A stretch of DNA of 64,000 bases from Flavobacterium alkalisoli (GCF_008000935.1 NZ_CP042831.1:1922001-1986000), one strand, 5' to 3'; counted from the first letter of the stretch, positions 1 through 9,048 are shown. Program-made: numbers and translations. Notes: generated by a model from the letters alone, not told the origin.

Positions 1-1
1 G

Positions 2-205
2 GTTATCGGTCACGATTTCAAATCGCAGCTTAAAGGTATTATGATGTCTTCACCAGATATCAGGGCGGGTATATCTCTTGTTATTGCAGCACTTTCTGCT
101 AAAGGTGTAAGTACAATTCAAAACATAGACCAGATAGACAGAGGTTATGAAAGAATAGACGAGAGGTTAAGAGCACTTGGTGCTAAAATTACCAGAGAGT
201 CTTAA
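2..205 (+). CDS. murA: UDP-N-acetylglucosamine 1-carboxyvinyltransferase, C-terminal end (partial)
   Basis: This is the 3' end of murA; the rest lies before the window. MurA transfers enolpyruvate from PEP to UDP-GlcNAc, the first committed cytosolic step of peptidoglycan synthesis. The 67 visible residues carry the C-terminal signature of the EPSP synthase/MurA fold: [19 protein letters not shown], then [18 protein letters not shown] close to the stop. The active-site Cys loop is outside the window. The reading frame starts at base 2 and ends in TAA. An intrinsic terminator follows about 20 bases downstream, so murA looks like the last gene of its transcript. Identification rests on recalled family sequence but is distinctive. 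Confidence 0.93.
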   Translation, partial: VIGHDFKSQLKGIMMSSPDIRAGISLVIAALSAKGVSTIQNIDQIDRGYERIDERLRALGAKITRES

Positions 206-225
206 TTCTCTTACTCGACGATAAT

Positions 226-262
226 AAAAAAAAGAGCTGAAATTTTTCAGCTCTTTTTTTTA
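226..262 (+). terminator. Intrinsic terminator after murA
   Basis: A hairpin with arms AGAGCTGAAA and TTTCAGCTCT and a short T-rich loop is followed by a run of T. The A-run on the upstream side extends the stem. It separates murA from the AraC-type regulator. Confidence 0.85.
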
Positions 263-368
263 TTAAATTTGGTTAGATTCTTTGAAGTAAGATTTTTTGA
301 AAACTCAAAACACAATAAGATCATTTTATAAACCTATTCAACCAACGGCTGTTAGAGAAGAGGGTTTA

Positions 369-1106
369 ATGTATAAAGAACTTCTTCCTGATTTTAGATT
401 GAAGGATCTTATATATTGTTATTGGGAGCTGAAAACTACACAAAAACTTTCGGAAGCATACACTTATAATGTAGTGGCAGATGGTTGTATAGATGTGTTT
501 TTTGAGCTTAACAACCCTCAAAACAGTTATGTGATGGGGTTTAGTAACAGTAATACAGAGTTTTCCATAGATAAAAGATTTCATTACATAGGCATACGCT
601 TTTTGCCTACAGCTTTTACCCGCCTTTTTAATGTAAGAGCAACTGAATTGAGTAGTCGTTTTGAATCGCTTTATGATGTTGTACCTGCCCTATCAAAGTT
701 TATTTCTTTTAAAATAAAAGATAATTCTACTTTTGAACAGATTACCTCTTTATTAAATGATTTTTTCTGTAATTATCTCAGTATACATGACGTTGATGCC
801 GATAAACGTTTTTTTAATGCTCTCTTGATTACATTAAAATATAAAGGGAATTTAAATGTTGAGACTGGCCTGGATACAGGTGTTAGCTTAAGGCAGTTGA
901 GGAGAATGTTTGAACATTATATTGGGACTAACGTAAAAACGTTTTGTAAAGTGGTACGATTCCAAAATCTTTTAAACTTATCACAACAGGAAGGAAGCGA
1001 CATAAATAAACTTTTTTATGATGCAGGATATTACGATCAGGCACATTTTATAAAAGATTTTAAAAATCTTTATGGAATTACCCCTGGCAAATCACTACAA
1101 AAATAA
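369..1106 (+). CDS. AraC family transcriptional regulator (DUF6597-type N-terminus)
   Basis: A one-component DNA-binding regulator of about 245 residues. The first ~130 residues resemble the DUF6597-type N-terminal domain (opening MYKELLPDFRLKDLI, then CYWEL). The C-terminal ~100 residues form the AraC double helix-turn-helix: VSLRQLRRMFEHYIG is the first HTH and LFYDAGYYDQAHFIKDFKN is the second, which is the AraC signature, followed by GITPGKS. I chose the ATG at 369 because homologous domains begin at about this point and GAGAAGAGGG lies just upstream. An in-frame TTG at 297 would add 24 residues. The next gene, a VOC protein on the same strand, is its most obvious target; that is inference. 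Its ligand is unknown. Confidence 0.82.
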   Translation: MYKELLPDFRLKDLIYCYWELKTTQKLSEAYTYNVVADGCIDVFFELNNPQNSYVMGFSNSNTEFSIDKRFHYIGIRFLPTAFTRLFNVRATELSSRFESLYDVVPALSKFISFKIKDNSTFEQITSLLNDFFCNYLSIHDVDADKRFFNALLITLKYKGNLNVETGLDTGVSLRQLRRMFEHYIGTNVKTFCKVVRFQNLLNLSQQEGSDINKLFYDAGYYDQAHFIKDFKNLYGITPGKSLQK

Positions 1107-1171
1107 TGTCCGTTTTTTACAATTATAAGTGCTGGATTTAAGCAAACTTTGCTTTATCAAACAATCAAAAG

Positions 1172-1621
1172 ATGAGACATTTATTAATTACTCTTGTGGT
1201 TGCCGTATCATTCAGCAGCTATTCACAAACTAAAAAGACGAAAATTATGAAGTTAAACGCAGGGATTATTACAGAAAAACTGAGTGAAACCAAAAAGTTT
1301 TATACTGAGAATTTAAATTTTGGGGTAACATTTGAAAATGATTTTTTTATTTTACTGCATACACCGGGGCATGAGTCAGAAATTAGTTTTTTACTTCCGG
1401 AGCATCCCTCTCAACAACCTTTATTTCAACAACCTTTTAAAGGTGAAGGTGTTTATATTACACTAGAAGTGGAGGATGTTGATAAGGTTTATGAAGAAAT
1501 AAAAAACAAAGGCATTCCAATTAAAATTGAATTGAGAGATGAGCCTTGGGGAGACAGGCATTTTGCTATTATTGATCCCAATGGTGTAGGTATAGATATT
1601 GTGAAATATACTGCGAAATAA
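1172..1621 (+). CDS. VOC superfamily (glyoxalase/bleomycin-resistance-like) protein, possibly exported
   Basis: A single vicinal-oxygen-chelate domain of about 120 residues runs from LNAGIITEKLSETKKFYTENL to GDRHFAIIDPNGVGIDIVKY. This is the beta-alpha-beta-beta-beta arrangement of glyoxalase-like proteins. Such proteins bind a metal or sequester small toxic molecules, and the substrate here cannot be read. From the ATG at 1172 the protein starts with a signal-peptide-like segment ending in SYSQ, which would send it to the periplasm. An internal ATG at 1247 would give a plain cytosolic VOC protein. It follows the AraC-type gene by 65 bases on the same strand and is probably co-regulated with it. 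Confidence 0.75.
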   Translation: MRHLLITLVVAVSFSSYSQTKKTKIMKLNAGIITEKLSETKKFYTENLNFGVTFENDFFILLHTPGHESEISFLLPEHPSQQPLFQQPFKGEGVYITLEVEDVDKVYEEIKNKGIPIKIELRDEPWGDRHFAIIDPNGVGIDIVKYTAK

Positions 1622-1663
1622 TCAAAAAACCCCATCTTTACAGATGGGGTTTTTTGATTGATG
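1621..1663 (+). terminator. Bidirectional intrinsic terminator
   Basis: The arms AATCAAAAAACCCCATCT and AGATGGGGTTTTTTGATT flank a very short loop. A and T runs on both sides let it work for the VOC gene on the plus strand and for the DUF5686 gene that ends at 1697 on the minus strand. Confidence 0.85.
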
Positions 1664-1696
1664 ACTGAACCTTAGTATGAGTTTATATGTGGGGTA

Positions 1697-4180
1697 TTAA
1701 AGATTGTCTACTATATCTAAGAATTTAAGCCCGAACATTATACCGTCAGTTGCAAAGCCTCCCTGATAGGCCCTTACGTAATCTACCCTGAATACCCTGA
1801 ATTTACCAAAACCAATATTGTCAAATCCGGCGGTAAATTCATGATAGGGTTTGTAATCCGGCGTAGCGATGCCGTGATAGCCTACTACAAGATTCCATTG
1901 TAATTTATTAAGTAAAGGAACTTTGTTCATTATAAAGCCTTTAAAGTTGTGTTCTGCATGCGACTCAAAATAAGAATCGTTAGTGCTGTGAGAGTAATAA
2001 GGTAACAGGTTAAATGCATTAAGGTTTCCGTTGCCTGAGTTAACATGAGTTTGGTTGCCGTTAAAGTGCTTGTAGTCCATAAATGCAATATTATCTGCAT
2101 TAAAGAACTTACCTGCTTTTAGGTTGATGCCAAAATCACCTTTGTTACCTAAAGTAACATTATAAAAGGTTCTTGCAGCAATAAAATCATATTCATACTG
2201 ACTTTCACTAGCAGCAAAAGCTTTTGTATACTGTACTGCAATAGTAGGGTAGTTGGCTGTACTTACATTTATTTTGCCGTCAGGCCTTGTTATGTATTTT
2301 TGACCAAAACGCACAGTAGCATTAACAGTAGCCTCCATTAAATGATGGGTATCAAAAGCCGGAGTAGTATAATCGTTTGGTGCTAACGGATTGTTTGATG
2401 TATAGTCATGGTCATTTTTAATCAGTACATAATCTGTATTATTAAACAGCTGTTTACGTCTTAAATACTGAATTGATCCGCCCATATTTAAACCTGTAAA
2501 TACCTCTTTGCTATAGTTTAGCCTTGCGAAAGTCTTATCGTACAGTTTCATGTAATTATCCTTAAAGAATAATGTACTTACACTGTTTACAAACGGGCTT
2601 ATAGGCTGAGATGCATTAAACTGTTCGGTCTTGCTACCTCCGGATAGAGTGAAAATACCCACTTTGCCAAAACGGTGTGAGAACCATCCTGTAACCCTAA
2701 GCCTGTCTTCTGCAACACCATAATTAAAGTCAGCGCCTACAGAAGTATATTTTTTCGTGTCTTCATCATAATGACGGAATGAAAGTCCGCTTTTAAATAC
2801 CCAGCCCTGTACCGTGTTGTACATAGGGATTTGTAAAAGGCCGTCGTAGGTGTATCTTGTATTTTTAGCCGAGTTCCTGTAGGTATATCCTGAAATGATA
2901 TCTGTTAAATGGAGCTTGTTACTCTTTTTGTCAATTGAATCCAGATAAGCAGGAGATTTGTGAACGGTTTGTATACTGTCTTTTTTAAAGTAGTCGGTTA
3001 CCTCTTCATCGGTAAGAGGTATTGGCCTCATTGCCTGCCAGTATATTGAGTCTTTTTTGTTAGAATCTTCTTCTATATATACTATTTCCTTACCAAATGT
3101 TCCTTTTTCAAAATGGTCACGGAATACGTAATTATTGTAAACATGCGTAAATGTTCCCGAAATGCCTACGCCAAATATTCCTGCTTTTATATCAAAAGTC
3201 TGTGAGTTTTTAGCCCAAATCCTATTTGTGGTATTGTAACTGAAGTTTTGTTTAAGGTTAAGGTTTTCCAGTATCGGTTGCTGCATCCTGTATCCTTTAA
3301 TGTCAAAGTCAACCGCATAGATAGCCCAACTGTCGTCTACTATATAAATGTAGCCTTCAAAAACAGGCTCTTTATCGCGTCTTGGTATAACCTTAATTTT
3401 ACTTATAGAGTTGTTATTATCGTCAAAGAAAGTTCCCTCAAATTTGTATTTGTAGTAATTAAAGGCATTGTTAGCTAAAGGCGAAACCATTTTTATATTA
3501 AACTCTATATAGTTGTCATAAAAATTGTAATAAGTCCCTAAAGCAGTGTTATAGCTAAATCCGTTATCATTACCGCTTATTTTTGATGCTACTATGCGTT
3601 CTTTTAGATTGTTAGGTTGTTCAAAGGTAATTTTTGACACCGTTTCGGAGAGGTAAACAATTCCCGATCCTGTCGAGTCTAAAACAGAAGTCATTTCTTC
3701 ATCTTCAACCTTAACTCCCATAATTTTTGTAGGTACATTCTTTACCCTGAAAAGGCCTTTTGAATAGAAATCGGCCTCAAAACGGCCTGTCTTTTCTGAA
3801 TTTTCCTTTTTATGGGCAATGGCTTCCCTTATAATTCTGTTAGCCGGGTTTTCAGTATTTGATATAACTACTTCACTAAGGGTATAGGTTTCGTCCTGCA
3901 AAACAATATTAAGGGTGTGAGGTAAAGAAGTTATGTTGATTGTTTCTTTTTTGGTTTTAAAACCTATCGATTGGAATACTATTACATAAGTGCCGGTTTT
4001 TTTTATTCCCAGTTCATACACGCCTTCTTCGTTAGCAGTTGTTCCTGTATAGGTGTTTTCTATGCTCACACTTACAAAAGGTACAGGCTCACCATTGGTA
4101 GTGGTGATTTTTCCTTTAATTTGGGCAGAGGTATTTAGTGTGGTAAACAGTAATAATAAACAGGTAATTAGTTTGTACAT
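1697..4180 (-). CDS. DUF5686 / CarboxypepD_reg-like outer-membrane protein (first copy)
   Basis: An 827-residue exported protein of a Bacteroidota-specific family. Residues 1-19 are a Sec signal peptide ending NTSAQ. Residues 20-110 form the carboxypeptidase-regulatory-like beta-sandwich (GKITTTNGEPVPFVSVSIEN, then GTYVIVFQSIGFKTK) that fronts many outer-membrane proteins. The remainder is the DUF5686 region. It is rich in alternating aromatic residues and turns, and ends in an amphipathic beta-strand, as in a C-terminal outer-membrane barrel. No enzymatic motif is visible and the family role is unknown. It is clearly paralogous to the protein at 4574-7051; both carry SETVSKI, GFSYN, FFxDNYMKLYD and FNGNQTHV. 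The two lie on the same strand with a small opposing gene between them. Confidence 0.88.
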   Translation of the reverse strand: MYKLITCLLLLFTTLNTSAQIKGKITTTNGEPVPFVSVSIENTYTGTTANEEGVYELGIKKTGTYVIVFQSIGFKTKKETINITSLPHTLNIVLQDETYTLSEVVISNTENPANRIIREAIAHKKENSEKTGRFEADFYSKGLFRVKNVPTKIMGVKVEDEEMTSVLDSTGSGIVYLSETVSKITFEQPNNLKERIVASKISGNDNGFSYNTALGTYYNFYDNYIEFNIKMVSPLANNAFNYYKYKFEGTFFDDNNNSISKIKVIPRRDKEPVFEGYIYIVDDSWAIYAVDFDIKGYRMQQPILENLNLKQNFSYNTTNRIWAKNSQTFDIKAGIFGVGISGTFTHVYNNYVFRDHFEKGTFGKEIVYIEEDSNKKDSIYWQAMRPIPLTDEEVTDYFKKDSIQTVHKSPAYLDSIDKKSNKLHLTDIISGYTYRNSAKNTRYTYDGLLQIPMYNTVQGWVFKSGLSFRHYDEDTKKYTSVGADFNYGVAEDRLRVTGWFSHRFGKVGIFTLSGGSKTEQFNASQPISPFVNSVSTLFFKDNYMKLYDKTFARLNYSKEVFTGLNMGGSIQYLRRKQLFNNTDYVLIKNDHDYTSNNPLAPNDYTTPAFDTHHLMEATVNATVRFGQKYITRPDGKINVSTANYPTIAVQYTKAFAASESQYEYDFIAARTFYNVTLGNKGDFGINLKAGKFFNADNIAFMDYKHFNGNQTHVNSGNGNLNAFNLLPYYSHSTNDSYFESHAEHNFKGFIMNKVPLLNKLQWNLVVGYHGIATPDYKPYHEFTAGFDNIGFGKFRVFRVDYVRAYQGGFATDGIMFGLKFLDIVDNL

Positions 4181-4284
4181 GTTTTTTAGTAGTTAAGGTA
4201 AAATGATTATTTAGATTGGTTTTTTAAAGATAGACGTATAAATTTTATAAAAGGTTGCATGGCTGCATTATTTTATTCTTTCTT

Positions 4285-4292
4285 TATCTTTG
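4285..4292 (+). promoter_or_regulatory. Bacteroidota -7 element for the small gene at 4313
   Basis: TATCTTTG matches TAnnTTTG and lies 20 bases before the ATG at 4313. That supports the shorter start for the small gene, because transcription would begin downstream of the ATG at 4259. No good -33 TTG is seen at the usual distance. Confidence 0.45.
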
Positions 4293-4312
4293 AGGTCTAT
4301 TATTCCTTATGT

Positions 4313-4573
4313 ATGAAAAAGATAAAAGAAGCCGAGCTGAGAAAAGATAGTTCTGTAAATAAAATACAGTTTGACAAAGAGTGGTTTTATTCGGTTAAGG
4401 ATATGCAGTATTATTTAGGAGAAGATCTTACAGGAGTAGAATATGTAACCCTACCGATACCTATTGACGGGGTAAAGTTTAATATAAAGTGTGCTACACT
4501 GGAAGATATTGAACGTTTTAGGGAAAAAGAACCTCTTGAAGAATTCAAGGGAAGTGTTTTCAGGAAAAAATAA
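4313..4573 (+). CDS. Small conserved-looking hypothetical protein
   Basis: An 86-residue soluble protein with no signal peptide or membrane segment. I place the start at the ATG at 4313 (MKKIKEAELRKDSS). The upstream in-frame ATG at 4259 adds a hydrophobic tail that overlaps the probable promoter. The segment EWFYSVKDMQYYLGEDL faintly recalls the start of BRO-N/DinD-like DNA-binding domains, but the protein is too short to assign. It ends directly against the stop codon of the convergent DUF5686 gene with no spacer, so no terminator fits between them. Function unknown. Confidence 0.6.
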   Translation: MKKIKEAELRKDSSVNKIQFDKEWFYSVKDMQYYLGEDLTGVEYVTLPIPIDGVKFNIKCATLEDIERFREKEPLEEFKGSVFRKK

Positions 4574-7051
4574 TTAGTTCTCGAGGATATCCAGGAAGGT
4601 AAGCCCGAATATTACTCCGTCGGTCATCTTGCTTCCCTGATACGATCTTAGGTAGTCTATTCTTAAGAAGCGGAATCGACCCCAACCCAAATTATCCAGC
4701 CCTACGGTAAATTCCATATAAGGTTTTTGATCAGGAACTCCCAATACATGGTAGCCTGTAACCAGATAATAATTCAGTTTATTAAGTAAAGGTACTTTGT
4801 TAGCCAAATACCCCTTGAAATTATATTCGGCATGTGCTTCAATATACTTGTCGTTAGTGCTGTGTGTATAGTAAGGCAAGAAGTTGAAAACATTTAAATA
4901 TCGTTCTGATTTACCTACATGGGTCTGATTGCCGTTAAAATGTCTGTAATCGGTAAAAGAGATGCTGTCACTATTGAAAAACTTACCTGCCCTTATGCTT
5001 ATTCCTAAATCACCCATATTACCTACCGTGGCATCATAAGTGATTCGGGTAGACAGATGGTCAAAATTATAATCGTCAACATTTGAAGCTAATCCTTTTT
5101 CGTAACTCACCAGTACCCTAGGGTACTTAGTACCAAGGTTTATTTTTTCGTTAGGCCTTAGCATGTATTTTTGAGCAAATGTAAACCTTGCAGAAACCGT
5201 TGTTTTAATCATATGGTGCTTTTCAAAAGCAGGGGTGTCAAAAGCTTCGGGATCTAAAGGGTTGTTAGAGGTATATGGTTTACGGGCATTTTTAATGGTA
5301 GAAAAATTGGTGTTATTAAACAGAGACCTCTTTCTGGTATATTCAACAGAACTGAAGAACTCAAGACCATTAATCAATTCTTCCTCATAGCTTAATCGTA
5401 GGAAGTTATTGTCGTATAGCTTCATGTAATTATCCCTGAAAAATAATGTACTTACACTATTTACGATTCTGTTTATTGGTTTTTCAGGATTAAACTGTTC
5501 TATACTGCTACCACCTGTAATAGTAAGTATTGGTTTACTTATGTTATTAAATTTATGAGCGATAGTTCCTGTAGCTCTAAAGCGTTTTTCGGCGAAGCCA
5601 TAATTTAGTTCGGTACCAACCGTAGTATAGGCTTTTGTTTCAGGATTTGTTTTAGTGAAATAGAAAGTTGGGTCTATATGGTAGGCCTGAACGGTATTAA
5701 AAGCAAGCTTTCTTATTATCCCCGAAAATTTTATTTCCCAGTTTTCATCAGTATTCGTGTAGGTATACCCGACAGGTAATGAAAAGACCAGAAAACGGTT
5801 CTTCTTTTTATCCAGAGAATCTTTATACTTTTCGGTTTGCTTCAGTTCTTCAAGTTTCTCCTTTTTTATGTAATCTTCCTTTTCCTCTAAGGTTAGAGGT
5901 ATAGGCCTGTTCTTGTTCCAAAAGGATTCCAGTTTTTTATTGGCATCCTCTTCAAAAGCCAGTACACGGTTGCTTAACTGATGCTCTTTAAAGTCGGGGT
6001 TGAGGTTAAAATTACTGTACACCGCACTAAATCTACCCGATAAGTCTACATCAAGTATTTGGGTATTAAAGTCGATAGTCTGAACATTTTTTGTCCAGGT
6101 TTTTTCCTGTGAGTTATAACCAAAGTTTTGTTTTATGGTAAGGATATCGACCAAAGGCTGTTCTATTAATAAACCTTTAATGCTTAAATCTAGAGCATAT
6201 AGTTCCCCACTTTCATTTACTATATAGATATAACCATACATGGCAGGTTCACTGTCACGTTTTGGGGTAACTTTTATCTTGTTTATTAAATAACCGCTTT
6301 TGTCGTTAAAAGAATTTTCTAATTCATAATTGTAATAGCTAAAGGCATTATCGGCTATGGGGGATATTACACTGGTTTCAAAAGGCAGGTAATTTTCATA
6401 AAAGTCGAACTCAGCGGCATTAGCATTGTTGTAGCTGAAGCCACTGTCTTCTCCGCTTACTTTTGATGCAATTATAACTTCGTTAATGTTATAAGGCCGT
6501 TTGAATTTTATTTTCGAGACCGTTTCAGAAAGGTATAAAACACCGCTTCTTGTAGAGTCTAATGTGCCGCTAAAGTCACCCACTTCCTGACCCAGTATTT
6601 CTTCGGGTACATCGCTTATGCGCAATATACCCCGAGAGTAAAAGTCGGCTTCATAAGCTGATGTTTTTTCCCTGTTCTTTCTTTTTTCCCCTATAGCTTT
6701 TCTGATAATCTGGTCAGCCTGTTCTTTTTTGCTTTCAATTACAACCTCGTTTAGAAGGTATTCTTCAGCATCCAGCTGTACATTAAGCTCAAAAGGAAGT
6801 TTGTCAACAGTAAGTACAACCTCTTTTGTTTTATAGCCCAGTGACTTAAATATGAAGGTATAATCTCCGGTTTTGGTGACCGGAATATAAAACTCACCCT
6901 CCTGATTTGTAGAGGTACCGTAGGAACTGTTTTTTACAACAATACTGGCAAAGGGAACCGGATCACCTTCTTTAGATGATACTGTTCCTCTTATTTGTGC
7001 TACTACAAATGAGCCGTATAGAAGCAATATTAGTAGCAGACACTTTTTCAT
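4574..7051 (-). CDS. DUF5686 / CarboxypepD_reg-like outer-membrane protein (second copy)
   Basis: An 825-residue paralogue of the protein at 1697-4180 with the same layout: a signal peptide ending FVVAQ, a CarboxypepD_reg-like domain at about residues 20-110 (GTVSSKEGDPVPFASIVVKN), then the DUF5686 region and a predicted C-terminal beta-barrel. The copies share blocks along their full length (FYSRGILRISDVP, SVSTLFFRDNYMKLYD, YRHFNGNQTHV). That points to duplication of a whole gene followed by strong divergence. It starts 5 bases downstream of aroQ on the same strand, so it is probably cotranscribed with aroQ. No catalytic motif is visible; the role is unknown, presumably in the outer membrane. 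Confidence 0.88.
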   Translation of the reverse strand: MKKCLLLILLLYGSFVVAQIRGTVSSKEGDPVPFASIVVKNSSYGTSTNQEGEFYIPVTKTGDYTFIFKSLGYKTKEVVLTVDKLPFELNVQLDAEEYLLNEVVIESKKEQADQIIRKAIGEKRKNREKTSAYEADFYSRGILRISDVPEEILGQEVGDFSGTLDSTRSGVLYLSETVSKIKFKRPYNINEVIIASKVSGEDSGFSYNNANAAEFDFYENYLPFETSVISPIADNAFSYYNYELENSFNDKSGYLINKIKVTPKRDSEPAMYGYIYIVNESGELYALDLSIKGLLIEQPLVDILTIKQNFGYNSQEKTWTKNVQTIDFNTQILDVDLSGRFSAVYSNFNLNPDFKEHQLSNRVLAFEEDANKKLESFWNKNRPIPLTLEEKEDYIKKEKLEELKQTEKYKDSLDKKKNRFLVFSLPVGYTYTNTDENWEIKFSGIIRKLAFNTVQAYHIDPTFYFTKTNPETKAYTTVGTELNYGFAEKRFRATGTIAHKFNNISKPILTITGGSSIEQFNPEKPINRIVNSVSTLFFRDNYMKLYDNNFLRLSYEEELINGLEFFSSVEYTRKRSLFNNTNFSTIKNARKPYTSNNPLDPEAFDTPAFEKHHMIKTTVSARFTFAQKYMLRPNEKINLGTKYPRVLVSYEKGLASNVDDYNFDHLSTRITYDATVGNMGDLGISIRAGKFFNSDSISFTDYRHFNGNQTHVGKSERYLNVFNFLPYYTHSTNDKYIEAHAEYNFKGYLANKVPLLNKLNYYLVTGYHVLGVPDQKPYMEFTVGLDNLGWGRFRFLRIDYLRSYQGSKMTDGVIFGLTFLDILEN

Positions 7052-7056
7052 ATAAT

Positions 7057-7473
7057 TTATTTTAATAATGATTGTAAGGCCAGATCGTAGCTTTTTAGAC
7101 CAAAGCCAATAATAACTCCTGCAGCAATAGGTGATATAAATGACTGATGCCTGAATGTTTCTCTTGAAAACGTATTGGAAATATGAACTTCTACTACAGG
7201 TGAAGTAATAGCTTTAATAGCATCGGAAATACCAATTGAGGTATGTGTGTAGGCGCCTGCATTAAGTATGATACCGTCGTAAGTAAAGCCGGTTTCCTGT
7301 ATCTTGGTTATAAGTTCGCCTTCTATATTACTTTGATAGTAGGACAGTTCCATAGAAGGGAAGCGATGCTTTAATGTTTCGAAATAATCCTCAAAACTTC
7401 TGGTTCCGTATACCTCTGGTTCGCGCTTTCCAAGCAGGTTAAGATTAGGTCCGTTTATAATGATGATTTTCAT
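7057..7473 (-). CDS. aroQ: Type II 3-dehydroquinate dehydratase
   Basis: Catalyses reversible dehydration of 3-dehydroquinate to 3-dehydroshikimate, step three of the shikimate pathway, in the cytosol as a dodecamer of small flavodoxin-fold subunits. The 138-residue product has the family landmarks: INGPNLNLLGKREPEVYG at the start, with the catalytic Tyr22; NAGAYTHTSIGISDA; VEVHISN with the catalytic His97; and TFRHQSFISPIAAGVIIGFG. Length is normal for the family. I chose the ATG at 7473; the open frame extends upstream but that part does not match the family. It is followed closely by the second DUF5686 gene. It stands alone, without other shikimate genes nearby. Confidence 0.95.
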   Translation of the reverse strand: MKIIIINGPNLNLLGKREPEVYGTRSFEDYFETLKHRFPSMELSYYQSNIEGELITKIQETGFTYDGIILNAGAYTHTSIGISDAIKAITSPVVEVHISNTFSRETFRHQSFISPIAAGVIIGFGLKSYDLALQSLLK

Positions 7474-7552
7474 ATTCCTGTTTTTGTAAAAGTAGCTATT
7501 CATACCCAAGAAAGCATACTGCGTAAGAAAAAATTTAACATTTAAAAGCAAT

Positions 7553-7587
7553 AAAAAACCCGGGTAAGACAAGCCTAACCGGGTTAG
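7553..7587 (-). terminator. Intrinsic terminator downstream of the beta-barrel gene at 7608
   Basis: On the minus strand, AACCCGG and CCGGGTT form the stem around a ~14-base loop, followed by TTTT. It closes the beta-barrel gene before aroQ. Confidence 0.7.
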
Positions 7588-7607
7588 TGTTTATAATTAC
7601 CTGATTT

Positions 7608-8162
7608 TTAAAAATAATATCCTACTGATAACTGGAATACACCGGTTTTTGAGTCCACATTATCAAAAGTGTCGGTTAGTCCAATGTTGTAACGGGCCTG
7701 TGCAAAAAGTCCCATAATGATTTTAAGCTCAACACCGCCTGAAGCAGCTAAATCAAAACTATTTGTTTCAAACGCCTCATCTGCATCATTAACAAGAAAA
7801 GAGAATTGTGGCCCTGCCATAAGGCTGAATTTGCTTGGTATAATATAAAATTTAGCCATTACAGGAACCGAGATATAATCAAGATTAATGTCTTCGGCTA
7901 CTCCTACAGCACCATCAGCATCATATTTTGCCTTTCCTCCCTGTGAAGAGAAAAGACCTTCTGCCTGAACAGAGAAGGAAGGAACCAGGTTTATTTCAAG
8001 GGCTGCCCCGGCATGAAAGCTGGTTATCCCGTCGCTGTCAATATCTCCCTGAAAGTTTGAAAAGTTAGCTCCGGCTTTAATACCTAAATCAATTCCCTGA
8101 GCGTTCATGGCAAAACTGCCTGCAAAAGCCGCAATTAAAAAAAAGATTTTTTTCATAGTCAT
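7608..8162 (-). CDS. Outer-membrane beta-barrel protein (porin family, PorT-like)
   Basis: A 184-residue exported protein. A signal peptide (KKIFFLIAAFAGSFAMNAQ) is followed by about 160 residues of alternating polar and hydrophobic beta-strands typical of the OMP_b-brl_2 fold: IDLGIKAGANFSNFQGD, then AGAALEINLVPSFSVQAEGL, YISVPVMAKFYI and a final GVFQLSVGYYF ending in an aromatic residue. The start could be Met1 at 8162 or Met3 at 8156. Its relative at 9096-9719 has the same architecture and motifs (SVQAEGLFSSQG versus SLQAEALYSGQG). On the minus strand, TACTTTTG at 8202-8209 matches the Bacteroidota -7 element. Such proteins are structural or small-solute barrels; the specific role is unknown. 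Confidence 0.85.
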   Translation of the reverse strand: MTMKKIFFLIAAFAGSFAMNAQGIDLGIKAGANFSNFQGDIDSDGITSFHAGAALEINLVPSFSVQAEGLFSSQGGKAKYDADGAVGVAEDINLDYISVPVMAKFYIIPSKFSLMAGPQFSFLVNDADEAFETNSFDLAASGGVELKIIMGLFAQARYNIGLTDTFDNVDSKTGVFQLSVGYYF

Positions 8163-8382
8163 TACATTTAAGTTTGGTTATAGTACTTGTAAGTTTCTAA
8201 ACAAAAGTATATAATAACTTTTGAGAAAAATAGTACTAAAGTCAACATTTATGAGAGTTTTAGGTTAAATGTTTCTTAAAATAAGGAATGGTGATTATTT
8301 AAAATTTAAGTAAAAAATTAACATTATTAATATTTATTATTTAAATAATATTACTTTATGTTGAAATATTTTTTAATACGTG

Positions 8383-8414
8383 TTGTTTTTCCTGTTAAAA
8401 AAATTATATATTTG
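8383..8414 (+). promoter_or_regulatory. Bacteroidota-type promoter for the barrel gene at 8443
   Basis: TTG at 8383-8385, 21 bases, then TATATTTG at 8407-8414, matching the TTG...TAnnTTTG pattern of the Bacteroidota primary sigma factor. The expected start of transcription is near 8421, leaving a leader of about 20 bases. Confidence 0.65.
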
Positions 8415-8442
8415 GCACCGTAACAATTAAATTCAAAAAACG

Positions 8443-9030
8443 ATGAAAAAAGTTTTATTATCATTAACTGCTTTATTTGCATTTGGTTTAGTAAGTGCTC
8501 AGGAAACTGACGGTGGATTTGCTAACGGAGATCTTTTTATCTCAGGAGCAGTAGGTTTTTCAAATCAGTCTACAGGTGATGTAAAAACTAATGGTTTTAC
8601 AGTATCGCCAAGAGTAGGTTACTTTGTGAGTGAAAATATTGCTGTAGGCGTTGCTTTAGGGTATACCAGCACTACTGATAAAGCTCCGGGTTCTGAAGAT
8701 ATAAAGAACTCTATGTTTGAGGTAGGTGCATTTGGTAGATATTATTTTACTCCCGCAAGTAAGTTCTCTTTGTTTGGGCAGTTAGGTGTAGCTTATGCAA
8801 CCAACAAATATGAGGAAGGAGCTTTAGAAGCTAAATCAAACGGTTTTAACATTGGATTAGCTCCTGGTATCAACTACTTCGTTTCAGATCATTTTGCTCT
8901 TGAAGCTACTTTCGGTATTCTTGGTTATTCAACTGACAAGCCTGATGCTGATGGTGCTGAATCAACTGATACTTTTGATTTTGGAGTAGATATGAGCAAT
9001 ATCAATTTTGGTATTGTTTATAAATTCTAA
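8443..9030 (+). CDS. Small outer-membrane beta-barrel protein (OmpA/OprF-like fold)
   Basis: A 195-residue protein with a clear signal peptide (MKKVLLSLTALFAFGLVSAQ) and an eight-stranded-barrel-like body: FISGAVGFSNQS, FTVSPRVGYFVSENIAVGVALGY, MFEVGAFGRYYF, KFSLFGQLGVAYA, GFNIGLAPGINYFVSDHFAL and a terminal INFGIVYKF. This matches the PF13505-type OMP beta-barrel pattern. It lies between two minus-strand barrel genes of a different subfamily, has its own promoter, and ends in a terminator shared with the convergent gene. Its function beyond outer-membrane structure or transport is not readable. Confidence 0.85.
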   Translation: MKKVLLSLTALFAFGLVSAQETDGGFANGDLFISGAVGFSNQSTGDVKTNGFTVSPRVGYFVSENIAVGVALGYTSTTDKAPGSEDIKNSMFEVGAFGRYYFTPASKFSLFGQLGVAYATNKYEEGALEAKSNGFNIGLAPGINYFVSDHFALEATFGILGYSTDKPDADGAESTDTFDFGVDMSNINFGIVYKF

Positions 9031-9048
9031 TTAAGTTTATAAGAAAGC

